Below are positions 56,362-64,000 of a DNA stretch of 64,000 bases, one piece after another. The notes beneath the pieces were generated by a model that worked only from the letters and a program-made list of their open reading frames with translations, made no database searches and was not told the origin of the DNA. The translations under genes and the position numbers were made by a program. Source of the stretch: Microbacterium paraoxydans (GTDB taxonomy: Bacteria; Actinomycetota; Actinomycetes; Actinomycetales; Microbacteriaceae). How positions within the stretch are numbered: the first letter of the stretch is position 1; the number at the start of each line of letters is the position of its first letter. The stretch spans positions 3,286,001-3,350,000 of the forward strand of contig NZ_LT629770.1 of NCBI RefSeq assembly GCF_900105335.1. The letters are read 5' to 3'.

Positions 56362-58392
56362 TCAGAAGCGTCGACCTCCGGAGCGTCCGCGTCCGCCGCC
56401 GCGGGACCCGCCTCCGCCGAAGCCGGAGCTGCGGAAGCCGCCCGAGGAGCGCCAGCCGCTGCTGCGCCGGGACGAGCCGCCGCCCCCGCCGCCGGCGAGG
56501 AGTCCGCCGATGATCCCGCCGAGGATGTCCCCGCCGATGCCGGAGCCGCCGGAACGGGACCCGGAGCCGCCGAAGACTCCGCCCCAGCCGTCGTCCGCGT
56601 AGGCGCCGGGGGAGTACGCGCGCAGATCGGCCTGTGCGGCGGATGCGGCCTCGCGCGCGAGACCGAGCGCCCGCTGGGCCTCGGCCAGGGCGTTCTCGAC
56701 ATCCGACGTGCGCAGGGTGAGGGCCTGGGTCAACGCGGCGTCGGCGGCCGCCAGGCGCGTGCGGGCGGTGGAGCCCACGGTGCCGCGGCGTGTCTCGATG
56801 AACTCCCGGGCAGCCCGGATCTCGGAGGCCGCCTGGGCGAGGGTCTGCTCCAGGAGCTGCTGGGCCCTTCGGGCGCGCTCCACGGCTTCGTGTCCGTGCG
56901 CGATCGCCTCGTCGATCTGCGCGTTCGCCGCCGTGAGGGCGTCGAGGGCCCGCTGCGGGTTGCGTGGCGTGGCGACGAGGTCGGCCTGCGCCCTCTGCAG
57001 CTGCGCGGTCACCGCCTGGGACGCACCCGCCAGGGCACCGGTCGGGTCGGGCAGTTGCGCCGCCGCAGCCACATCGCCCTGGAGCTCGGTGACGAGCGCC
57101 TGCGCCTGCGCCTCGATGCCGGACAGCTCGGTGCCGAGCGCCGTGATCGCCTGGATCAGCTGCGCCGCCTGCGCCACCGCCTGCTCGGCCGTGCGGATCG
57201 CGAACGCCGCCTCACCGGAGCGTCCGCTCGTCAGTGCCTGTGCCGCGGCATCGATCGCTCGATCGGCCAAGGACGCGCGCTCCTGCGCCTGTGCCGGATT
57301 GTCCGCAATGGTGCTCAGGGCGGCCCGGTCGTAGGTCGCGGCGAGAGCGGCGAGGGCGGGAGCGGCCGAGGCGAGGAGCGGCGTCAGATCGGCGCGCTCT
57401 CGTCGTACCCGCTCCAGCTCCTGCGGTGCGTTCTGCTCGAGCTGGCGCAGCTCGTCGAAGGCCTCGGTGTTGTCGTCGAGGATCTCGTCGATCTCGTCGG
57501 CCAGCCGGATGATACGGATGTGCCAGGCGCGCCGGTCGTGGACGGAGTCCTCGATCTCATCGTCGAGCTTCTGCCGGAGATCGAACGCCTCGGCGATCTT
57601 CGCCTTCGCCTCGTCGACGGCGCGGGAGAACTCCGCGGTCGCGCCCTCGCCGTACTGCGCCACGGCGAATCCCAGCTCCTCCCGACTCGAGGTGATCGCG
57701 TCGTCGGCGCGGACGAGTGCGACGCCGGCCTGCTGCTCGACCTGGGCATCGGTGAGCGTGGAGAACGGGTCGGCGGGATCCGGGGTCTCCGGCATGGCGC
57801 CCCGCTCGCGGATGGCTGCGTTGCGGCGTGCGCGTCGGACCAGAGCGACGATGAGCCAGATGAGCAGGGCGGCCGCGATCACCCCGACGACGATCAGCGT
57901 GACGCGGAGCGCTCCGGCACCGCCGTCCCCCTGGATCTCGTCGGCGGCCAGCGTGATCGCGCCGACCCAGTCGCCGTCGCCGGCGAGCGGGGCGATGGCG
58001 TCTTCGATGGCGGCGAGCTGCGCGTCGCTCAACGGCCCGGAGGAGTCCGCGGAGATGTAGAGGCTGCGCCCCTCGACGGCGATCGCGAGGAGGTACTGAT
58101 CAGGGCCGAGCCGGTTGTCGTTCGCGACCTGGTCGGCCCAGGCGACGCTGTCGCTCGGGTCGGTGAAGTCGTCGACGAGGACGACGAAGAGATCGGCGGA
58201 GGAGTTGTCGGTGAGCTCCTGCAGGCGCGACTCGACCTGTTCCTCCTCGACGGGGGAGAGGACGTCGGCCTGGTCGGTGACGTACCCGGAGTCGAGCGTG
58301 AGCGGATCGGTCGCGGACGCCGCCGAGGCGGACAGCGCGCCCGTCGCGACCGCGAGGGCGAGAGCGCCCAGCGCCAGCCACCGTTTCGTCAT
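56362..58392 (-). CDS. TPM-domain membrane protein with helical/Gly-rich tail
   Basis: A 676-residue protein. Signal peptide (1-28), extracytoplasmic TPM domain (about 30-155), one transmembrane helix (about 162-186), then a long cytoplasmic helical region and a Gly/Ser/Arg-rich tail ending GGGRGRSGGRRF. TPM proteins are established PspA partners in envelope stress. ATG at 58392 follows GGAGGGAA. The helical and Gly-rich parts resemble the protein at 10811-12136. Confidence 0.9.
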   Translation of the reverse strand: MTKRWLALGALALAVATGALSASAASATDPLTLDSGYVTDQADVLSPVEEEQVESRLQELTDNSSADLFVVLVDDFTDPSDSVAWADQVANDNRLGPDQYLLAIAVEGRSLYISADSSGPLSDAQLAAIEDAIAPLAGDGDWVGAITLAADEIQGDGGAGALRVTLIVVGVIAAALLIWLIVALVRRARRNAAIRERGAMPETPDPADPFSTLTDAQVEQQAGVALVRADDAITSSREELGFAVAQYGEGATAEFSRAVDEAKAKIAEAFDLRQKLDDEIEDSVHDRRAWHIRIIRLADEIDEILDDNTEAFDELRQLEQNAPQELERVRRERADLTPLLASAAPALAALAATYDRAALSTIADNPAQAQERASLADRAIDAAAQALTSGRSGEAAFAIRTAEQAVAQAAQLIQAITALGTELSGIEAQAQALVTELQGDVAAAAQLPDPTGALAGASQAVTAQLQRAQADLVATPRNPQRALDALTAANAQIDEAIAHGHEAVERARRAQQLLEQTLAQAASEIRAAREFIETRRGTVGSTARTRLAAADAALTQALTLRTSDVENALAEAQRALGLAREAASAAQADLRAYSPGAYADDGWGGVFGGSGSRSGGSGIGGDILGGIIGGLLAGGGGGGSSRRSSGWRSSGGFRSSGFGGGGSRGGGRGRSGGRRF

Positions 58393-58501
58393 CGTGTTCC
58401 CTCCGACCGGCAGCCGAGCCCCATGTGTCGAGTCTATGCACTGGGTCCGACACGCGACAGCACTCGCGCGCCTCTCGGCGTTCGCCCTCAGCGGAGACAC
58501 A

Positions 58502-58507
58502 TACGCT
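58502..58507 (+). promoter_or_regulatory. -10 element before DUF3097 gene
   Basis: TACGCT, seven bases before the ATG at 58515. Confidence 0.5.
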
Positions 58508-58514
58508 GGAAGGC

Positions 58515-59354
58515 ATGGACGACAGGTACGGATCGGACGTGCTGGCGACGGGCTGGCGCGAGCGCGGCGTGAAGCCGGTGCCGCAGGTGCCCGCGGAGGT
58601 CGATCTCGTGGTCGAGGTCGCGGCGGACGGATTCTGCGGTGCGGTGACCAAGGTGCAGGGCGGTGCGGTGGAGCTCGAGGACCGCGTCGGGCGACGGCGG
58701 CTGTTCCCCCTCGGCGGCGGCTTCCTCATCGACGGGGCACCGGTCCGCCTCACGGTGCCGGCGGCATCCGCGCAGGGACCCCGCCGCACCGCCTCCGGCT
58801 CCTTCGCGGTGGCGGATCAGCGGGCGCGGACGGCGCTGCCCAGCCGGATCCTCGTCGAAGGACGGCACGACGCCGAGCTCGTCGAGAAGGTGTGGGGTGC
58901 CGACCTGCGCGTCGAGGGCGTCGTCGTCGAGTACCTCCAGGGCGTGGACCTGCTGGACGACCTCCTCGCGGCGGAGCCGCCGAGCGCACGCCGGCGGTAC
59001 GGCGTCCTCGTCGACCACCTCGTCCCCGGGTCGAAGGAGTCCCGCATAGCCGAGGCGGTGGCCCGCGGACCGCACGGCCGGCACGTCCGCATCGTCGGCC
59101 ACCCGTTCGTCGACGTCTGGCAGTGCGTGACCCCTCGGGCCCTCGGCATCGCGGCGTGGCCCGAGATCCCGCGCGGCATCGACTGGAAGACGGGCATCTG
59201 CCGCGCCTTCGGCTGGCCGCACGAGACGCAGGCCGACACCGCCAAGGCCTGGCAGCACATCCTGTCGAAGGTCACGACCTACCGCGACCTGGAGCCCGCG
59301 CTCCTGGGCCGGGTGGAAGAGCTGATCGACTTCGTCACCGAGCCCGCGGGCTGA
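58515..59354 (+). CDS. DUF3097 protein
   Basis: A 279-residue actinobacterial protein of unknown function. The central part ILVEGRHDAELVEKVWG resembles the start of a TOPRIM fold (Glu plus later acidic residues in VLVDHLVPGSKESRI), so nucleic-acid processing is possible. Often near trmB, as here. Not otherwise recognised. Confidence 0.85.
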   Translation: MDDRYGSDVLATGWRERGVKPVPQVPAEVDLVVEVAADGFCGAVTKVQGGAVELEDRVGRRRLFPLGGGFLIDGAPVRLTVPAASAQGPRRTASGSFAVADQRARTALPSRILVEGRHDAELVEKVWGADLRVEGVVVEYLQGVDLLDDLLAAEPPSARRRYGVLVDHLVPGSKESRIAEAVARGPHGRHVRIVGHPFVDVWQCVTPRALGIAAWPEIPRGIDWKTGICRAFGWPHETQADTAKAWQHILSKVTTYRDLEPALLGRVEELIDFVTEPAG

Positions 59355-59383
59355 CCGCGTCCGGCGGTGGCGGCGCCGGCGAC

Positions 59384-59389
59384 TACCCT
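59384..59389 (+). promoter_or_regulatory. -10 element before trmB
   Basis: TACCCT, six bases before the ATG at 59396. Confidence 0.5.
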
Positions 59390-59395
59390 GGATCC

Positions 59396-60121
59396 ATGCC
59401 CGAACCGCGTACCTTCCGCGACGAGCCGGTGTCCTTCGTGCGTCGGAGCGGCCGGATGTCCGAGGCGCAGGAGCGCGCCTTCACCGATCTCGCCCCGCGC
59501 TATCTGCTGGATGTCCCGCGCGCGGTGGCGTGGACCTCCGTGCACCCCGAGGCGCGGTTCGACGTCGCCGCCGAGTACGGCCGGGAGGCGGACCTCTTCG
59601 TCGAGATCGGCTCCGGCCAGGGGCATGCCATCGTCGCCGCCGCGTCGAACCGGCCGCGCGACGACTTCCTCGCCGTCGAGGTCTTCCGCGCGGGCCTCGC
59701 CCGGACCATGCTCGACGCCGACCGTGCGGGTGTACAGAACCTCCGCGTCGTGGAGGCCAACGCGCCGGAGGTGCTCTCCTCGTACCTGCCGGAGGCCGCG
59801 GCGGCCGAGGTGTGGATCTTCTTCCCCGATCCGTGGCACAAGAAGCGCCACACGAAACGTCGTCTGGTGCGGCCCGGATTCGGTGACACGGCGGCCAGGG
59901 CGCTGCGCGACGGCGGCCTCCTGCGGCTCGCGACCGACTGGGAGGACTACGCGCTCCAGATGCGGGAGGTGCTGGACGCCGAGCCCCTGTTCGAGCGGGC
60001 CTTCGAGGGCGACTGGGCCGAGCGGTTCGACGGTCGGGTCATGACCGCGTTCGAGCGGAAGGGTCTCGCGAAGGGGCGCGACATCCGCGATCTCGTGTAC
60101 CGCCGACGGGATCGTGCATGA
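59396..60121 (+). CDS. trmB: tRNA (guanine-N7)-methyltransferase
   Basis: A 241-residue TrmB making m7G46 in tRNA. SAM-binding loop VEIGSGQGHA and active-site region FFPDPWHKKRHTKRRL are complete. ATGA overlap with the next gene. Confidence 0.95.
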   Translation: MPEPRTFRDEPVSFVRRSGRMSEAQERAFTDLAPRYLLDVPRAVAWTSVHPEARFDVAAEYGREADLFVEIGSGQGHAIVAAASNRPRDDFLAVEVFRAGLARTMLDADRAGVQNLRVVEANAPEVLSSYLPEAAAAEVWIFFPDPWHKKRHTKRRLVRPGFGDTAARALRDGGLLRLATDWEDYALQMREVLDAEPLFERAFEGDWAERFDGRVMTAFERKGLAKGRDIRDLVYRRRDRA

Positions 60122-60969
60122 CGCAGGCCCCTCCGAGCGCGCCCGTGGGGGTGCGCCTCGTCCCGGCGGCGCTGGTGTGCGCGGCCGCCCCGGCCTTCTT
60201 CGTCGTGGCGCTGCCCTGGCTCGGCTGGCTGCTCCTGGCGCTGGGCGTCGGTGCCGCCCTGCTCGTGGAGCGCCGCGGCGAGCCGCTCCCCGGGCCCGAC
60301 GGATCCCGGCGGCCATCGCTCACGCGGGACCTCTCGCTGATCGCGCTCGGCATGCTCATCGTGAGTGTCATCCCGCTCGCGGCGGAGCTCGACAACCTGG
60401 CCATGCTGCGCTTCACCCTCGCGCTCGGCGGTGCGGTGCTCGTGCCGTATCTGATCTCGCGGTTCGCCTTCCGCGACCGGGCGATCCGGTTCCCCTGGCG
60501 GACGGGGCAGCGCTGGGGAGTGCTGCACTGGGGCTGGCTCGTCGCGGTGCTGGTGCTCGGCTGGCTGATCCTGCCCTTCTACTTCATCACCAGCGGCGTC
60601 TATCAGAACTGGCCCGTGGTGGACACGCCCGATCTCATCGCGCGGCTGTTCGTCGGCGTCGGCGCGGTCGGCATCTGGGATGAGCTGTTCTTCATCTGCA
60701 CCGTCTTCGCGCTGCTGCGGCGCCATTTCCCCGATGCGCTCGCGAACGCGCTGCAGGCCGTCGTTTTCGTCTCCTTCCTGTGGGAACTCGGGTACCGCGA
60801 ATGGGGGCCGCTGCTGACCATCCCGTTCGCGCTCCTGCAGGGATTCATCTTCCTCCGGACGCACTCGCTGGCCTACGTCGTCACGGTGCACCTCCTCTTC
60901 GACGCGGTCGTCTTCGCCGTCCTCGTCCACGCCCACAACCCGGGGCTGCTGCCGATCTTCCTCGTCTGA
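60118..60969 (+). CDS. CPBP-like intramembrane protein
   Basis: A 283-residue protein with eight or so helices, resembling CPBP (Abi) family proteases. The first motif reads GIWDELFFICT where active members have EExxFR, and the second His region is HLLFDAVVF. The catalytic Glu pair looks degenerate, so activity is uncertain. Confidence 0.72.
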   Translation: MTQAPPSAPVGVRLVPAALVCAAAPAFFVVALPWLGWLLLALGVGAALLVERRGEPLPGPDGSRRPSLTRDLSLIALGMLIVSVIPLAAELDNLAMLRFTLALGGAVLVPYLISRFAFRDRAIRFPWRTGQRWGVLHWGWLVAVLVLGWLILPFYFITSGVYQNWPVVDTPDLIARLFVGVGAVGIWDELFFICTVFALLRRHFPDALANALQAVVFVSFLWELGYREWGPLLTIPFALLQGFIFLRTHSLAYVVTVHLLFDAVVFAVLVHAHNPGLLPIFLV

Positions 60970-61008
60970 CGGGGTGACTTCCCCGGCGTCAGCGGCCACA
61001 CTCGATGC

Positions 61009-62084
61009 ATGGCCGAGTGGGTGCTGCATGTCGACATGGATCAGTTCATCGCCGCGGTCGAGGTGCGGCGCCGCCCGGATCTGGCCGGACGGCCGGTCAT
61101 CGTCGGGGGCCGCGGCGACCCGACCGAGCGGGCCGTCGTCTCGACGGCGTCGTACGAGGCGCGCGCCTTCGGCATCGGGTCGGGGATGCCGTTGAAGATC
61201 GCGGCGCGCAAGGCGCCGGAGGACGCGGTGTTCCTGCCGGTGGATCACGCGGAGTACGAGCGGGCGTCGGACGAGGTGATGGCGGCGCTGCGGACGCTGC
61301 CCGACGTGGTGCTGGAGGTGATCGGGTGGGACGAGTGCTTCCTCGGCGTCGTGACCGACGACCCGGAAAGCGTCGCGCGGGCCGCGCAGCGCGCGGTGGA
61401 GGAGGCGACGGGTCTGCACTGCTCGGTGGGTATCGGAGACAACAAGGTGCGGGCGAAGATCGCGACGGAGTTCGGCAAGCCGCGAGGCGTGTTCCGGCTG
61501 ACGGCCGACAACTGGTTCGCCGTGATGGGCGACCGGCCGACCCGTGACCTCTGGGGCGTGGGGCCGAAGGTGCAGAAGCGGCTCGCGGCACACGGCATCG
61601 CCACGGTGCGCGAACTCGCGGCGGCGGACGAGGAGACCTCGTCGCGGAGTTCGGTCCCAAGATGGGGCGGTGGTATCTCGGGCTGGGCTCCGGGCTGGGG
61701 CCGCGGATCGTCGACGACACTCCGTGGGTGGCACGGAGCCACAGCCGGGAGACCACGTATCAGCAGAACCTCACGACGCCTGAGGCGGTGGAGGACGCGC
61801 TGCGGGAGCTCGCGGGACACGCGTTCGACGACTGCGCCGCCGAGGGGCGCCCGGTCATGCGGGTGCATCTCAAGGTGCGGTACGCCCCGTTCGAGACGAG
61901 GACATTCGGCCGGAAGCTCCCGGCTCCCACGGCTGATCGAGAGGACGTGGTCGCGATGGCGCTCGCCCTCGGCGAGACCCTCGACCCCGCCCGGGAAGTG
62001 CGTCTGCTCGGCGTCCGTGCCGAGATGACGATGCCCGACGAACCGGACGGCGTCGAACGCACCCCCGTGCGCGGTCGCATCTGA
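61009..62084 (+). pseudogene. dinB: DNA polymerase IV, frameshifted
   Basis: Y-family polymerase (translesion synthesis) split by one apparent base deletion near 61631-61636. The frame from 61009 carries HVDMDQFIAAVE, SYEARAFGIGSGMPL and the catalytic acidic residues (GWDECFLG), then falls into a different frame; the C-terminal part (RETTYQQNLTTPEAVEDALR, about from 61745) continues in the +2 frame to 62084. Inserting one G in the GAGGAGACC run restores a ~358-residue protein. Either a sequencing error or a recent inactivation. Confidence 0.9.
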
Positions 62085-62085
62085 C

Positions 62086-62487
62086 TCAGTCGCGGACCGT
62101 CGCGGCGATCGCGCTCACCTCGATGAGGGTTCCGGGCACGCCGAGGCCCGCCACCCGCGCGGCGGTCACCAGCGGCGGGGCGCCGTCCCTGGCGAGGGTG
62201 GCGGCCACGGCACCGTACGCCGCGCGCAGGTCGGCATCCTGGTGGATGAGGATGGTCCAGCTCACGACGTCGTCGAGCGTCACCCCCGCCGACTCCAGCG
62301 CGACCCGGGCGTTGTCGAGAGCTCTAAGCGCCTGCGCCCCCACGTCGGGGGAGACGACGGCGCCGGAGGCGTCGACACCGTTCTGCCCTCCGATGTAGAC
62401 GGTGGTCGCCCCCGGGGGGATGACGGCGGCGTGACTGAATGCGGGGCTGCGGACGAGGCCGTCCGGCTGCAGGAAGGTGATGTCCAT
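62086..62487 (-). CDS. ridA: RidA-family protein
   Basis: A 133-residue RidA/YER057c-like protein. It contains ITFLQPDGLVRSPAFSHAAV and a C-terminal VPGTLIEVSAIA, where the conserved Arg and Glu of imine deaminases would lie (R in TAARVAGL, E in IEVSA). Detoxifies enamine/imine intermediates. Convergent with dinB. Confidence 0.85.
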   Translation of the reverse strand: MDITFLQPDGLVRSPAFSHAAVIPPGATTVYIGGQNGVDASGAVVSPDVGAQALRALDNARVALESAGVTLDDVVSWTILIHQDADLRAAYGAVAATLARDGAPPLVTAARVAGLGVPGTLIEVSAIAATVRD

Positions 62488-62530
62488 GCGCAGATCATGC
62501 CCGAGGGCACCGACATCGCGCACCCGGGTC

Positions 62531-63364
62531 TCACACGGCATCGGACGGCACGAGCGGTGGCGGGGCCGGGACGCTGGTGACGGTGCCGGTCGTGCCGAGG
62601 CCGCCGAGGGCGTCGAAGACCGCGACCACGACGGCGGCACTCACGAGGGCGCCGTGCAGCGGGTGGTGCCAGAACTGCAGTCGCGCGATGAGCCGGTCCC
62701 CGCTCACGCTGACCACGAGCGCCCGCACGCCTTCGTGCCGATGCACGCCCTCCGCCGTCCTCGCCGCATCGACGAGCGGCCCGAGCACGCCGTCGATCCC
62801 GGTCGTCCCGTCTCGTCGCACCCTGACCTCCACCTCGCTGCGTCGGGCTCCGCGGGTGGAGTCGTTGACGACGGGATCGGAGAGCAGACGTGCGTTGGGG
62901 ATGTGGAGGGTGCGGCCGTCGACGGTGTGCAGGATCACCGCGCGGGCGTTGAGTTCCGTCACCGTCCCGGCGATCACGGAGTCCAGCGCCTCCACGACGA
63001 TCTCGTCCCCGATGCGGACCGTCTGCCGCGCCTGCAGCAGCACACCGGCCGCGAAGTTGTCGGCCACGCCGCGGAGGACCAGGATCGCGACGATGCCGAG
63101 GATGACGACGATCGCGAGCAAGGGCTGCACGTTCGCGCCCAGCAGGGCGAGCGCGATGCCGAAGCCCAGCAGGAGGATCGCGTAGCCGACGAATTGCGCG
63201 GTCGCGGTCCCCACAGCGGTGGAGATGCCGGGAGCACGCCGGAGCAGGGCTGTCGTGCCCCGGCGTGCGAACCGCGAGATGATCCAGGTCGCGAGAGCGA
63301 CGAGCAGGGCCAGCAGCAGCTGCCACCAGTCGATGTCGGTGGGCAGGAGATCCTGCAGGTCCAT
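62531..63364 (-). CDS. MscS-like mechanosensitive channel protein
   Basis: A 277-residue protein with three N-terminal helices (about 14-34, 55-76, 83-102) and an MscS beta domain (IGDEIVVEALD, about 116-126, DGRTLHIPNARLL). Pro-rich C-terminus. Probably relieves turgor on hypo-osmotic shock. Confidence 0.88.
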   Translation of the reverse strand: MDLQDLLPTDIDWWQLLLALLVALATWIISRFARRGTTALLRRAPGISTAVGTATAQFVGYAILLLGFGIALALLGANVQPLLAIVVILGIVAILVLRGVADNFAAGVLLQARQTVRIGDEIVVEALDSVIAGTVTELNARAVILHTVDGRTLHIPNARLLSDPVVNDSTRGARRSEVEVRVRRDGTTGIDGVLGPLVDAARTAEGVHRHEGVRALVVSVSGDRLIARLQFWHHPLHGALVSAAVVVAVFDALGGLGTTGTVTSVPAPPPLVPSDAV

Positions 63365-63403
63365 GCCGTGGGCTCCTCACGCCGGCGGGGGCCGGTGCGC
63401 GGC

Positions 63404-63790
63404 CTACTGCAGCGCCTTCGCCTTGATGAGGGAGTACTCGTCCGGGGTGATGGTCCCGGCGTCCAGAAGCGCCTTGGCCTTCGCGATCTCCTCGCTCGGA
63501 CTGCTGCCGGCCACCTGCTGGATGTACGCGTTCGCGGCCTCCTGCGCTCGACGGGCTTCCGCGCTGCTGCGCTCGGCCATGCCGTTGCCCCGGGCGATGA
63601 GGTACACGAGCGCCGTGAGGAACGGCACGAAGATCAGGAAGAAGATCCACACGGCCTTCCACCAGCCGCTCAGCTTGTGGTCGCGGAACAGGTCCCCGAT
63701 GATCGCGAACAGGGCGAAGAGATACGCGGTGAAGGCGAAGATCCACAGGAACCACCAGATGATGTCCCAGAACGATGCCCAAAATCCCAT
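63404..63790 (-). CDS. SHOCT-domain membrane protein
   Basis: A 128-residue protein. Two N-terminal helices (about 9-33 and 44-66) of PLDc_N type, then a short linker and a C-terminal SHOCT domain (EIAKAKALLDAGTITPDEYSLIKAKAL). GAAAGGAG site. A likely promoter (TATGTT on the minus strand) is about 45 bases upstream. Function unknown; often in stress-linked envelope genes. Confidence 0.85.
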   Translation of the reverse strand: MGFWASFWDIIWWFLWIFAFTAYLFALFAIIGDLFRDHKLSGWWKAVWIFFLIFVPFLTALVYLIARGNGMAERSSAEARRAQEAANAYIQQVAGSSPSEEIAKAKALLDAGTITPDEYSLIKAKALQ

Positions 63791-63970
63791 GACTGCTCCT
63801 TTCTCGGTGCCGCCGTCTCCGGGGCACGCTCGGAACATACCGGCGGGCGCAGCGCCCGCGCACCGGTTCCGTCCGGAGTTCACCCGGGTGACTCGCCGCG
63901 GTGAGACGCCTCCGGCCGGTCGCGCCCGGAGCGTCGGCAGTACGCTTCCCTCGACGGCGGAGGGAGTCCC

Positions 63971-64000
63971 ATGAGCACAGTGCACAGACCACCGTGGCTG
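63971..64000 (+). CDS. Partial gene, first 10 codons
   Basis: ATG at 63971 follows a GGAGGGAG site and opens MSTVHRPPWL; cut by the right edge. Too short to name. The 180 bases upstream of it hold no other gene. Confidence 0.5.
   Translation, partial: MSTVHRPPWL

Noticed and set aside
61009..62028. 339-codon frame as a complete short polymerase IV
   Set aside because: After about residue 210 the sequence turns Arg/Ser-rich with no family match, while the expected C-terminus is in another frame.

Overview
The window is 64 kb of very GC-rich actinobacterial chromosome. It most likely comes from Microbacterium or a close relative in the Microbacteriaceae. This is inferred from gene content: mtrA-mtrB-lpqB-comF-hpf-secA synteny, WhiB1, a SigR/RsrA pair, a fused 2-oxoglutarate decarboxylase (Kgd), PdtaS, LpqB and an Rv3235-family protein. 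No rRNA, tRNA, CRISPR array, insertion sequence or prophage was seen. Genes are tightly packed, no gap exceeds about 235 bases, and many neighbours overlap by ATGA or GTGA. I see no sign of an acquired island.

Layout. 1-5041 (minus): membrane/stress cluster of a Pro-rich membrane protein, DUF4129, DUF4350, MoxR ATPase and DUF58 (cut by the left edge). 5137-10746 (plus): envelope two-component system MtrAB with lipoprotein LpqB, then a ComF-like phosphoribosyltransferase and long-form HPF. 10811-12849 (minus): an orphan coiled-coil protein and a PadR-type regulator. 13039-17138 (plus): SecA and a class I aminotransferase. 17029-20493: a poorly understood block with a MinD/CpaE-like protein with a degenerate P-loop, a SAF-domain protein, a small HTH protein, an unknown protein and an Rv3235-family protein, with three DnaA-box sequences between genes. 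20518-22311: PdtaS kinase facing WhiB1. 22542-28138: small membrane protein, Bcp peroxiredoxin, RsgA, AroA, then the divergent thiol-stress pair SigR/RsrA and an Eis-like acetyltransferase. 28202-31879: Kgd. 32041-35986: GuaB1 (probable GMP reductase) with two CNNM/CorC membrane proteins. 36046-41423: OYE-type flavoenzyme, NAD(P)HX dehydratase, GT87-like membrane protein, MTH1187 protein, MFS transporter, NUDIX. 41430-44062 (minus): methionine genes metY and metX. 44223-46340: SDR, uracil-DNA glycosylase, GNAT. 46428-51351 (minus): complete Opp-type ABC importer. 51444-54250: hydrolase, AhpD-like protein, tyrosine phosphatase, and a SIP-domain protein behind an iron box. 54252-58392 (minus): HExxH protein, arginase-family protein, PspA and a large TPM-domain membrane protein. 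58515-62084: DUF3097, TrmB, CPBP-like protein and a frameshifted DNA polymerase IV. 62086-64000: RidA, MscS-like channel, SHOCT-domain membrane protein and the first codons of another gene.

Main functional themes are envelope maintenance (MtrAB-LpqB, SecA, PspA-TPM, MscS), oxidative/thiol stress (SigR-RsrA, Bcp, AhpD-like, WhiB1) and sulfur/methionine metabolism. The most informative regulatory signals are an exact GGAAT-N18-GTT SigR-type promoter ahead of sigR overlapping the aroA start, an iron box ahead of the SIP gene, and a recurrent TANNNT element 6-7 bases before start codons, suggesting widespread leaderless transcription. The main candidates for undescribed biology are the SAF/degenerate-ParA/HTH/DnaA-box block (17-20.5 kb), the TPM-PspA operon with its distant TPM-less relative, and the minimal HExxH protein.
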